The position numbers and the translations under genes were made by a program. A stretch of 18,931 nucleotides of DNA, taken from assembly GCA_035527715.1 (NCBI GenBank), contig DATKZY010000217.1, forward strand, positions 1 through 18,931, written 5' to 3'. Origin of the DNA: DSUN01 sp035527715 (GTDB lineage: Bacteria > Planctomycetota > PUPC01 > DSUN01). Positions 5,741 through 12,647 of the stretch are shown here, in pieces. Each line of letters begins with the position of its first letter. Within the stretch, counting starts at the first letter, position 1. Under the pieces are notes generated by a model. It saw only the letters and a list, made by a program, of their open reading frames with translations. It was not told where the DNA came from and made no database searches.

Positions 5741-7660
5741 TCACCGCGGCCCCGCGCCGCTCACGTCAATGGGCTGGATGCCAAGCTTGAGGGCAGGCGA
5801 GTCCGGCGCGAACGTAACCTTGCCTTCCTTCGAGACCGTGAGTTTGGGGTCGGCGAGGATCGAGCCTCCGCCCGGCTTGAGCGGCTCAGCGCCGGCGGCG
5901 CGATAGTCCTTGAGCGCCTGCCCCTCGACCTTGCCGGCGCCGCTGAAGAGCACGTTGTCGGGGAACGCGGCGATGGCGGCGGGATTGCTGAAGGTGATCT
6001 TGCCTGTGGCGACGATTACGTTCTTCTCGAGGCGATAGTCCGACGAACGCGGGAACGTGAGGCTCGCATCGCCGTCCACGACGAACACGTTGTTCCGCAG
6101 GGTGTTCTTGCGTGCCATGTGGTTGTGCGAGGGGCGCCTGACGCGCAGCGACAGGTTGCCCTCGACCAGGCAGTCCTCGGCCTGCTCGTCGAGGTAGTAG
6201 GCGCTGGCGCCGTAGCCGCCGGTGTCGGCGATGTCGTGGATGAAGTTGCCGCGGAGCGTCACGCGCTTGCAGAAGGTGATGTAGATGCCGGCGCCGTCGT
6301 GGAGCTCCTGCATGGCGCCGTAGATGCGGTTGCCCTCGAACAAGTGGTCCTCGCCGCCCGAGGCGATGGCCGTGTAGGGCGTGTCGTGGACCTCGTTGTG
6401 GACGACTTGTGCGCGCTTGCCATTCGCCCATAGACCGATGGCGCTGGGATAGGTGATGCCGACATCGTGGATGCGGCAGTCGGCCACGACCGTGCCTTCG
6501 CCGCCGACCTTGATGCCGCACGCGCCCGTGTGGTGCACGTGGCAGCGCTCGATGCGGAGGCCCCTGCCGCCCCACTCCTTGATGCCCTGGCCGCCGACGT
6601 TGAGGATGGTGAGCCCCTCGAGGCGGCAGTTCTCGGTGTGGAGCACGTGGACTGCGCCGTCGAAGTGCCCGGCGCCGAAGCCGCCGGCCTTGAGCGGCGT
6701 GTTCGTCACCGAGAGGGCCAGGCCGCGAATCGTCACGTCGCGGACGGGTTTCTCCTTCGTGCCCTGGAGGCGGATGAGCGATTCCATCGTGGGGGCGATG
6801 ACCTCCGCCTTCGCCATGTCCTCGCCGGGCAGCGGCCAGTAGACGACCTTGCCCGCCGTGCGATCCAGAACCCACTGGCCCGGCTGGGTCATCCCCTCGC
6901 GGACGTTCCACACGACGTACTCCTTCACGCCGAACGCCCCCGGCGGGTGGCCGGCCGGGTTCGAGAAGGTGAGGGTGTGGGTCGCGGCGTCGTTGGCCTT
7001 GAGGCCGACGACCGATTCGTCCCACATGTGATAGACCGTCAGCTCGGCGTTGCGGATGTCGAGCGAGGCGGGGAGGTCTTCGGGCTTGTACTGCATCGTC
7101 GTCAGCTCGGCCTCGGTCGGCTTGCGTTTCCAGCCGCCGCCCGTCGTAGACATCCAGGGCACGTTGAAGCTCGTCAGGTGGGTGAAGTGTCCCGATTTCG
7201 GCAGCCGCGCGCGTTTGGCGAAGCGCCCGTTCACCACAAGCATCCGAAAATCCCACTTCGCTGCGTCCACCTTGGCCACCCAGAGACGATCGCCGTCCCT
7301 CTCCCATCCCGTGATTTTCTGTCCGCCGTAGAGGGTGGCGTGGCCTTTCGCCTCGATCGCCAGGCCGGAGTCCTCGGGCGTCAGCACGAGCGGCTCTGTG
7401 AGAAAGTGCTCGCCCGCCTCGACGACGATCCGCCTCGGCTTCCCCGGCTCCAGCCTCCGTGCCGCGTCGCGCGCCGCGTGCAGCGACACGAGGGGCGCCT
7501 TCCTGGTGCCCGGTGAGGTGTCGTTTCCTTCGGGGGCAACATGAAATGTGTCCGGCTGATGCGGCACCGCGATCTCCTTCACCCGCTGGCAAGAAGCCGC
7601 GGCCAGCGCCAGCAGGCACGCAAGCGACCTGGCGAGCAGACTTGCGGATGGGCTGGTCAT
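5741..7660 (-). CDS. Secreted right-handed parallel beta-helix lipoprotein (639 aa)
   Basis: The signal peptide ends in a lipobox-like AAASC with Cys24, so the protein is probably lipid-anchored. Residues 38-70 carry the opening seen in many beta-helix proteins (FHVAPEGNDTSPGT, then a helix with HAARDAARRL). Next come VEAGEHFLTEPLVL and LYGGQKITGWERD, a beta-sandwich-like insert at about 130-290, and beta-helix rungs at about 300-560 rich in N-x-(I/V)-H turns (VHNEVHDT, FEGNRIYG, LRGNFIHDI). The C-terminus has DSPALKLGIQPIDVS. Such proteins include polysaccharide lyases and glycoside hydrolases, but no catalytic residues can be assigned. GGAGG precedes the ATG at 7660 by 9 nt. It is 42 bp after the toxin gene with no clear promoter between, so read-through from the toxin-antitoxin promoter is possible. 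It is a paralogue of the 686-aa protein at 8385-10445. Confidence 0.85.
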   Translation of the reverse strand: MTSPSASLLARSLACLLALAAASCQRVKEIAVPHQPDTFHVAPEGNDTSPGTRKAPLVSLHAARDAARRLEPGKPRRIVVEAGEHFLTEPLVLTPEDSGLAIEAKGHATLYGGQKITGWERDGDRLWVAKVDAAKWDFRMLVVNGRFAKRARLPKSGHFTHLTSFNVPWMSTTGGGWKRKPTEAELTTMQYKPEDLPASLDIRNAELTVYHMWDESVVGLKANDAATHTLTFSNPAGHPPGAFGVKEYVVWNVREGMTQPGQWVLDRTAGKVVYWPLPGEDMAKAEVIAPTMESLIRLQGTKEKPVRDVTIRGLALSVTNTPLKAGGFGAGHFDGAVHVLHTENCRLEGLTILNVGGQGIKEWGGRGLRIERCHVHHTGACGIKVGGEGTVVADCRIHDVGITYPSAIGLWANGKRAQVVHNEVHDTPYTAIASGGEDHLFEGNRIYGAMQELHDGAGIYITFCKRVTLRGNFIHDIADTGGYGASAYYLDEQAEDCLVEGNLSLRVRRPSHNHMARKNTLRNNVFVVDGDASLTFPRSSDYRLEKNVIVATGKITFSNPAAIAAFPDNVLFSGAGKVEGQALKDYRAAGAEPLKPGGGSILADPKLTVSKEGKVTFAPDSPALKLGIQPIDVSGAGPR

Positions 7661-7702
7661 GGCCTTGCGCCTCCGGGGATGGCTTGGGAATCTCGGGATC
7701 TT

Positions 7703-8071
7703 TCACCGTCGCGCCACGGGTGGCAGCGGCGCCATCCGCACACGATGCTCCTCAACGACGGAAAAGTGCCCCGTCCAATCGCTCCGACCCTCCAAGACGG
7801 CTACGGCCACTTGAGCGACCCGCGACGGCGAGTCGGGCGAGATGCGGAAAAGGATGACACCGCAGGTGGCCGGCAGGCCCGCGTGATAGGCAAGCTCGCC
7901 AAAGTCCTTGTCGAAGGTGATGACGACGCGTCCCTCGGCCATCGCTCGCGCGAGCACCTGGGGATCGCTGCTGCCGGGCGCGTCGGTTCGCACCCACGCC
8001 ACGTCGTGCCCGCGCTGCCGCAAGGCCGCCACCGCTTCGCCTGGGAAGTTCTCGTTCGCCAGGAGGCGCAT
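7703..8071 (-). CDS. DUF5615 PIN-like toxin (122 aa)
   Basis: It matches the DUF5615 PIN-like family: N-terminal strand MRLLANENFP, then LRQRGHDVAWVRTDAPGSSD, LARAMAEGRVVITFDKDFGELAY and a C-terminal strand CGVILFRI. Putative acidic metal-site residues are Glu7, Asp36, Asp54 and Asp56. The first motif reads ANEN where many PIN-like proteins have an Asp. Family knowledge suggests a ribonuclease toxin partnered with DUF433. The start at 8071 is 3 bp after the antitoxin stop, and its ribosome site GGAGG lies within the end of the antitoxin gene, so translation is probably coupled. Its length is normal for the family. Toxicity is not proven for most DUF5615 members. Confidence 0.88.
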   Translation of the reverse strand: MRLLANENFPGEAVAALRQRGHDVAWVRTDAPGSSDPQVLARAMAEGRVVITFDKDFGELAYHAGLPATCGVILFRISPDSPSRVAQVAVAVLEGRSDWTGHFSVVEEHRVRMAPLPPVARR

Positions 8072-8074
8072 GGG

Positions 8075-8305
8075 TCACACCTCCACGGGGTAGACCTTCT
8101 CGGCGCGCAGCCGGTCGCTGGCATAGGCCAGGCAGGCCTGGATGTCGTCGTGGGTCAACCCCGGGTAGTTCTTCACGATGGCCTCCTCGCTCCACTCGTG
8201 CGCCAGGAGGTCCACGATGAACTCCACCGCAAGGCGAGTGCCTTTCACCACGGGCTTGCCGACTAGGACTTGCGGGTTCAGTTCGATCCGGTCGCGCCAG
8301 TCCAT
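8075..8305 (-). CDS. DUF433 antitoxin (76 aa)
   Basis: The protein is a typical DUF433 protein: RIELNPQVLVGKPVVKGTRL at residues 6-25, then FIVDLLAHEWSEEAIVKNYP and GLTHDDIQACLAYASDRL, a helix-turn-helix-like DNA-binding fold. DUF433 proteins are found upstream of DUF5615 toxins and are thought to neutralise them and autoregulate the operon. AGGAG lies about 7 nt before the ATG at 8305. A good promoter at 8335-8364 gives a leader of about 23 nt. The toxin follows 3 bp downstream. Confidence 0.9.
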   Translation of the reverse strand: MDWRDRIELNPQVLVGKPVVKGTRLAVEFIVDLLAHEWSEEAIVKNYPGLTHDDIQACLAYASDRLRAEKVYPVEV

Positions 8306-8334
8306 CTTGCTTCTCCTCTAGCGCCTTTCCTGTC

Positions 8335-8364
8335 ATCATACACGACTGCGATACCCCCAGACAA
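8335..8364 (-). promoter_or_regulatory. Promoter of the toxin-antitoxin operon
   Basis: On the minus strand TTGTCT (8359-8364) and TATGAT (8335-8340) are 18 nt apart. The predicted start near 8328 is about 23 nt from the antitoxin ATG. Autorepression by DUF433 binding here would be expected by analogy, but no clear operator palindrome was identified. Confidence 0.65.
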
Positions 8365-8384
8365 GCGCCGCGCGCCGGTCTCAC

Positions 8385-10445
8385 TTACTCCCTCTCGAAC
8401 CGTGCGGGGAAGTCGGGCTCGAGGCCGACGGCGCTCAGGTCGATGGGCTGGAAGCCGAGCTTGAGGGCGGGCGAGTCGGGCCGCAGGCGGAAGTCGCGCC
8501 CCGCGAGGTCGTGGAACAGCGGGTCGGCGACGAGGCTGTGGGCGTCGAACTTGCCGCCGAGAAGCGCCCGCCACTTGTCGTAGGAGCCGTTGGCCGGGCC
8601 GCCCTTGATGGTCACCTTGCCGTCGGGTCGCCAGAAGAGGTTGTGGTCGGAGGCGGCCACGCGGTCGTCGCTCCAGTTGTTGAAGTCGTAGAGGGCGCCG
8701 CGGGCTCCCTCGAAGACGATGATGTTGCGGACGTATTCGTGGCTGTCGCAGCGCTCGTCGGCCATGAAGAACGAGCGAATGGCGCTCACGTTGGCCGGGG
8801 CGACGACGAGGATGTTGTTGACGATGCGGTTGCCGATGCCCTTGGCGTAGATCGGCTGGTCGCCGCCCGCGCCCGTGACGCCGTAGATGACGTTGTTGGT
8901 CACGGTGAAGTAGTCGGTCGCGTCGTCGAGGTAGAGTCCGCTCTGGAGGGTGAGGCGGGTGTTGCCGACGTCGTGGATGAGGTTGTGGTCGTAGACGTTG
9001 TCGCGCCCCGGCCCCCAGGATTCGAGGGCGCCGGTGTCCTGGCTGTCCTGGTTGACGTGGTGGATGTGGTTGTAGGCGATGGTGTTGTTGCGCGAGTGGA
9101 GGAAGTCGTGTCGGTTCTCGAAGGTGACGCCCTTGACCTGGGTCTTGAGCACCTGGTAGCGGGTGCCCTTGATGGTGGCGGCGTAGCGGGGCATGTGGTG
9201 GATGTGGTTGTGGACGATGCGGTTGTGGCCGCTCTGGGAGATGCGGACGCCGTAGCCGTGGCCGACGAGGCGGCCGCAGTGATGGATGTGGTTGTTCTCG
9301 ACGGCGTGGTGGTGATTCACGTCGGGCTGGCCCGGCCCGTGGCCCTGGAGCGTGACGCCGTGGAGGCCGTGGAAGCGGATGAGATTGCCATAGAGGGCGA
9401 TTCGCTGGGCGTGGCCCGTGATGGCGACGCCGCACTGGGTGCCGTTCTCGATCTTGCAGAAGCGGATCGAGCAGTCCTCGGCGCCCGTGATGCTCACCAC
9501 GTCGCCGTTGGCGATGGAGAGGTCGAGGCCCTCGAAGTGCAGGTTGCGGACGATTCGCTCCCCCTCGCCCCGGATGGCGATGAGGCTGGGCGCGCTGGCG
9601 GCCACGAGCGTCTGCTGCTCGATGGGCGTCTTGCGCGGCCAGACACAGAGCCTGCGCTGCTTCAGGCTGATCGCGCATTCGCCCGGCGTGTCGAGCAGGG
9701 CGAGGAGGTTTTGCACGAAGTAGCGGTTGTTGGCGCGGATCTCGTAGCCGCCCTCGCCCTGGAGCCGGATGATCCGCTTCTCGGCGTCAATGCCCGCGAT
9801 CGGCTTGTCGGTCGAGAACCAGTCGTGCGTCGGCCACATGAACACACGGCCCTCGCTCCAGTCCCAGCCCTTCGGCTCGAGGTCCTTGGCCCGGTAGACG
9901 AACGCCGCCTTCGGCTGGCCGGGCACGGCGTTCTCGGTGTGGAAGTAGCCCTCGTTGGGCGCGCGGGCGAGGGCGAGGCGTTCGCCGTTCTCGAAAAGCT
10001 GCGTGGGCTGAATGCCCTCGGGAATCGCGGCCTGCCAGATGCTCTCGGCGTGCTTCGTCCAGCCCGTGACGGCCACGCCGCCGACGAGGAGGGGCGCTTC
10101 GCCCGGCCAGGCGGCGTAGGCGACGCGATGCTCCGCTGTGCCCGAGTCCTCTGGCCCGAACGCGATCCCCTGCGGCAGATAGTGCGTGCCGCCGCGGAGA
10201 AGGACCTTCACATCCTTCGCCAGCCCGGCCGCGACGAGCTGGCGCACCGCGTCGCGCGCGCGGGCGAGCGTGGCGAAGGGCTGGTCGGCGGTGCCCGGCC
10301 CCGCGTCGTCGCCGGCCGTGGCCACGCAGAAGGTCGCCTGGGATCTGGGGGGCACGTGCTTCTCCTCGCGCAGGGCGCGGCAACCGACGACGAAGAGCGA
10401 CAAGGCAACGCCAAGGCCGATGGCCGCGGGGCTCCGCTCGTGCAT
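8385..10445 (-). CDS. Secreted right-handed parallel beta-helix lipoprotein (686 aa)
   Basis: The N-terminus is a lipoprotein signal with lipobox VVGC and Cys22. Residues 38-70 (TFCVATAGDDAGPGT, then ARARDAVRQL), VLLRGGTHYLPQGI at about 81-94 and VGGVAVTGWTKH at about 121-132 match the same stations in the 639-aa paralogue. A beta-helix at about 300-620 has repeated rungs ending in N-x-I-H-(H/D): NNHIHHCG, VHNHIHHMP, AYNHIHHVN, DHNLIHDVG. The C-terminal 30 residues begin DSPALKLGFQPIDLS. The fold is shared by NosD-like proteins, pectate lyase-like enzymes and other carbohydrate-active enzymes; substrate and catalysis cannot be assigned. GGAGG lies 7 nt before the ATG at 10445. The gene ends 79 bp before the toxin-antitoxin module. 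Confidence 0.87.
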   Translation of the reverse strand: MHERSPAAIGLGVALSLFVVGCRALREEKHVPPRSQATFCVATAGDDAGPGTADQPFATLARARDAVRQLVAAGLAKDVKVLLRGGTHYLPQGIAFGPEDSGTAEHRVAYAAWPGEAPLLVGGVAVTGWTKHAESIWQAAIPEGIQPTQLFENGERLALARAPNEGYFHTENAVPGQPKAAFVYRAKDLEPKGWDWSEGRVFMWPTHDWFSTDKPIAGIDAEKRIIRLQGEGGYEIRANNRYFVQNLLALLDTPGECAISLKQRRLCVWPRKTPIEQQTLVAASAPSLIAIRGEGERIVRNLHFEGLDLSIANGDVVSITGAEDCSIRFCKIENGTQCGVAITGHAQRIALYGNLIRFHGLHGVTLQGHGPGQPDVNHHHAVENNHIHHCGRLVGHGYGVRISQSGHNRIVHNHIHHMPRYAATIKGTRYQVLKTQVKGVTFENRHDFLHSRNNTIAYNHIHHVNQDSQDTGALESWGPGRDNVYDHNLIHDVGNTRLTLQSGLYLDDATDYFTVTNNVIYGVTGAGGDQPIYAKGIGNRIVNNILVVAPANVSAIRSFFMADERCDSHEYVRNIIVFEGARGALYDFNNWSDDRVAASDHNLFWRPDGKVTIKGGPANGSYDKWRALLGGKFDAHSLVADPLFHDLAGRDFRLRPDSPALKLGFQPIDLSAVGLEPDFPARFERE

Positions 10446-10467
10446 CTGTGTTCCTCCAGCGCTCTAT

Positions 10468-10496
10468 AGAATGGGGGCACGCCAGTGGAAAGTCAA
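10468..10496 (-). promoter_or_regulatory. Candidate promoter of the 686-aa beta-helix gene
   Basis: On the minus strand TTGACT (10491-10496) is a good -35. At 17 nt the -10 reads CATTCT (10468-10473), which is weak; an AT-rich TCTATA lies slightly further on. It sits in a 186-bp divergent region shared with the response-regulator promoter. Confidence 0.35.
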
Positions 10497-10546
10497 CACG
10501 CGGTCGCCTCGCACCCTCGCGACGGCCCCCGGGCCGTGCCCCGCAC

Positions 10547-10575
10547 TTGACATGCCAGACGCAAGAGTCTATAAG
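10547..10575 (+). promoter_or_regulatory. Near-consensus sigma70 promoter of the response-regulator gene
   Basis: A perfect TTGACA (10547-10552), a 17-nt spacer, and TATAAG (10570-10575). Transcription should start near 10582, giving a leader of about 50 nt before the ATG at 10632. This is among the best promoter matches in the window and suggests high constitutive expression. Confidence 0.75.
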
Positions 10576-10631
10576 GGGCAGCCGTAGGATCGGGCCTTCA
10601 CGCCACGTGGGCCGGGGCGAAAGGAGAGTCC

Positions 10632-11030
10632 ATGGCGGAACAGGGAAAGAAGGTACTCATCGCCGACGATGAGGCCGACATGCGGGCCTTCGTGCAGGCG
10701 GCCCTCGAGGACGATGGCTACACGATCCTCGAGGCATCGGACGGCGAGGCCGCCCTCGAGGTCGTCAGGGCGGAGAAGCCCGACCTGGTGATCCTGGACG
10801 TCCAGATGCCCAAGAAGAACGGCTTCGAGGTCTTCGACGACCTGCGGCGCGACGAGGCGACCAAGGGCATCCCCATCGTCATGCTCACCGGCGTCCGCCA
10901 GAAGACCGGCATCGGCTTCAACGCCAAGGAGATGGGCGACTACTACGAGAGCGAGCCCGAGGCCTACGTCGAGAAGCCGGTGGACCCCGACGCCCTCCGC
11001 GACGCCGTGGCGAAGCTGCTGGGCCAGTAG
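10632..11030 (+). CDS. Stand-alone response-regulator receiver protein (132 aa)
   Basis: A complete CheY-like receiver domain with no output domain. It shows the acidic pair Asp12-Asp13 (KVLIADDEADMR), phosphoacceptor Asp56 (DLVILDVQMP), Thr86 (PIVMLTG) and Lys115-Pro116 (YVEKPVDPDAL). The stretch between beta-4 and beta-5 (about 88-112) is longer than usual and holds EMGDYYESEPEAY in place of the short linker seen in CheY. GGAG (10623-10626) lies 5 nt before the ATG. No histidine kinase or output partner is nearby, so it must work with distant partners. It converges with the oxidoreductase gene. Phosphorylation-dependent signalling by protein-protein contact is expected; the pathway is unknown. 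Confidence 0.93.
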   Translation: MAEQGKKVLIADDEADMRAFVQAALEDDGYTILEASDGEAALEVVRAEKPDLVILDVQMPKKNGFEVFDDLRRDEATKGIPIVMLTGVRQKTGIGFNAKEMGDYYESEPEAYVEKPVDPDALRDAVAKLLGQ

Positions 11031-11070
11031 GACGAATGGGGCACATGCAGGTGGGATGAATGGAGGAATG

Positions 11071-11130
11071 GATGAGTGGATGGATGAAAGACGCGCGTCT
11101 GTCTGACATCCATCCAACCGTCCACTCATC
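11071..11130. terminator. Imperfect long inverted repeat between convergent genes, possible bidirectional terminator
   Basis: The left arm 11071-11086 (GATGAGTGGATGGATG) pairs with 11107-11130, which carries an 8-nt insertion. The apex contains the perfect 12-bp palindrome AGACGCGCGTCT (11089-11100). It lies between the stops of the response regulator (11030) and the oxidoreductase (11163). The preceding GGATGAATGGAGGAATGGATG tract at about 11054-11074 is a degenerate tandem repeat. No T-tract is present, so termination is inferred from position and structure. Confidence 0.5.
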
Positions 11131-11162
11131 CACCCATCCCCTCCGCCGGCAGCGATAGGCTC

Positions 11163-12461
11163 TCAGAGCACGTACGGCTCGCGGTAGGGCCGGAGCCGCA
11201 TGCGGTTCGCCTCGGCGTCGCCGGGGAACTCCTCGGCCTTGGGGTCCCAGCGCAGCTTGCGCTCCAGCGTCATCGCGATGTTGCCCAGGTGGCACACGGT
11301 GGCCGAGCGGTGCCCGATCTCCACCGTGGCCGCCGTGGTGCCCCGCGTGCGCACGCACTCGATGAAGGTGCCCATGTGCCCGCCGCGGGACTGGTAGAGG
11401 TGCACGTCGCTGGCGCCGAGCGGCGCGGTGATCGCGCTCATCGGCTCCCCCACCAGGCGGTCGGCGTCCACCCACCCCTCCGTGCCGATGAACTTGCAGC
11501 CGGCAAACTTGTGCGTGCAGTGGATCGTCACCCCGCTCGCGTAGGTGTACGTCACGTCCACCTTGGAGAACGTGTTCCAGAGGCCATCGAAGAACTCGCC
11601 CTTCCCGTCGATCTCGACGGGGCCGGTGTCGTCGGCGCCGATGCCCCATTGGGCGACGTCGAAGAAGTGGGCGCCGAAGTTCGTCATCTCGCCGCCCGAG
11701 TAGTCGCGGACGAAGCGGAAGTTGTAGTGGCAGCGCTTGGTCGAGTAGGGCGCCCAGGGGGCGGGGCCGAGCCACAGCTCGTAGTCGAAGCCCGGCGGCA
11801 CAGGCTCCGCCACGTCGGCCTCCGCCTTCGCGGGGCGCATGCCCACGCCCACCTCGACGCGCAGGAGCTTTCCGATGCGGCCGTTGCGGACCGCCTCGCA
11901 GGCGCGGCGGGGCCGCTCCTCCGAGCGGCGCTGGCTGCCGACCTGGAACACGCGACCGTAGCGGGCCGCCGTGTCGGCCATCGCGCGGCCCTCGGCAATC
12001 GTCAGCGTCATCGGCTTCTCGCAATACACGTCCTTGCCGCTCCGCATCGCGGCGATGGCCATGTGCGCGTGGTGCTGGTCGGGCGTGGCGATCAGCACCG
12101 CGTCAATGTCGGTCCGCTCCATCACCTCGTGGAAGTCGTGGATGCCCGCGGTGACGTTCTTCCCGCGCTCCTGCTCCTCGTAGGACTTGTTGCACTCGCC
12201 CACGCGCTGCGCGCGGATCTTCTCGTCAATGTCGCACACGGCCAGCAGCGTCACGTCCTTGTTCCGGATGACGCCTCGGATCAGGTCGTTGCCCCGGTTT
12301 CGCGCGCCGATGGCCACGGCGAGGATGCGGTCGCCTGGCGACATCGAGCCGCTGCGCCCCAGCGCCGACGCCGGCACCACCAGCGGCGCCGCCACCCCCG
12401 CGGCCCCCGCCGCAAGCGCCCGCAGGAATCCCCGGCGATCCGTCGCGTGTGCTCCCGCCAT
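11163..12461 (-). CDS. Tat-exported Gfo/Idh/MocA-family oxidoreductase (432 aa)
   Basis: The N-terminus has a twin-arginine signal (TDRRGFLRALAAGAAGVAAP, residues 8-27). The dinucleotide-binding fold follows (ILAVAIGARNRGNDLI, LLAVCDID, AVLIATPDQHHAHMA). The family's catalytic-lysine motif CEKP is at 147-150 with Lys149, and the C-terminal alpha/beta domain has GGEMTNFGAHFFDVAQWG (256-273) with His265. Members oxidise or reduce sugars and inositols with NAD(P), and some act as glycosidases by redox chemistry. The Tat-exported subfamily is greatly expanded in Planctomycetota and folds with its cofactor before export. ATG 12461 has AAGGAG 7 nt upstream and begins just before the Tat signal. It diverges from the GH127-like operon across a 186-bp promoter region, suggesting a shared carbohydrate theme. 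The substrate is unknown. Confidence 0.9.
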   Translation of the reverse strand: MAGAHATDRRGFLRALAAGAAGVAAPLVVPASALGRSGSMSPGDRILAVAIGARNRGNDLIRGVIRNKDVTLLAVCDIDEKIRAQRVGECNKSYEEQERGKNVTAGIHDFHEVMERTDIDAVLIATPDQHHAHMAIAAMRSGKDVYCEKPMTLTIAEGRAMADTAARYGRVFQVGSQRRSEERPRRACEAVRNGRIGKLLRVEVGVGMRPAKAEADVAEPVPPGFDYELWLGPAPWAPYSTKRCHYNFRFVRDYSGGEMTNFGAHFFDVAQWGIGADDTGPVEIDGKGEFFDGLWNTFSKVDVTYTYASGVTIHCTHKFAGCKFIGTEGWVDADRLVGEPMSAITAPLGASDVHLYQSRGGHMGTFIECVRTRGTTAATVEIGHRSATVCHLGNIAMTLERKLRWDPKAEEFPGDAEANRMRLRPYREPYVL

Positions 12462-12509
12462 TGCCCCGCTCCTTTCTGCAGTCACCACACCTCGATCTCC
12501 CGCGTCGCC

Positions 12510-12539
12510 ATTATACCGCCGCCGCAAGCCAGGGCGCAA
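12510..12539 (-). promoter_or_regulatory. Promoter of the oxidoreductase gene
   Basis: On the minus strand there is a perfect TATAAT at 12510-12515 with TTGCGC at 12534-12539 (18-nt spacer). The predicted start near 12503 leaves a leader of about 42 nt before the ATG at 12461. Confidence 0.6.
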
Positions 12540-12574
12540 GCCGTGAGCGGCACCGGGGGCGCGACGACGGACAC

Positions 12575-12603
12575 TTGACTCTCCCACGCTGCGCTGGTAT
12601 CTC
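12575..12603 (+). promoter_or_regulatory. Candidate promoter of the GH127-like operon
   Basis: TTGACT (12575-12580) and TATCTC (12598-12603) are 17 nt apart. The -10 is poor at its 3' half. The start would be near 12610, about 38 nt before the GTG at 12648. It lies back-to-back with the oxidoreductase promoter, so one regulator could control both. Confidence 0.45.
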
Positions 12604-12647
12604 TGGGGCGACGCTGTGGCTCACCCGGGTCTCGGAGGACTCGCACC

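Noticed and set aside
4479..5790. Overlapping ORFs of 60-330 codons on both strands in the repeat region
   Set aside because: They run through direct repeats and palindromes, repeat the same peptide from each copy and lack ribosome sites.
8511..10469. 652-codon plus-strand ORF opposite the 686-aa beta-helix gene
   Set aside because: Its composition is a Val/Ala/Glu/Asp shadow of the minus-strand coding frame; the minus frame has a lipobox, beta-helix rungs and a paralogue.
11289..12578. 429-codon plus-strand ORF across the oxidoreductase gene
   Set aside because: It is antisense to a protein with clear Tat, nucleotide-binding and CEKP motifs and has no ribosome site of its own.
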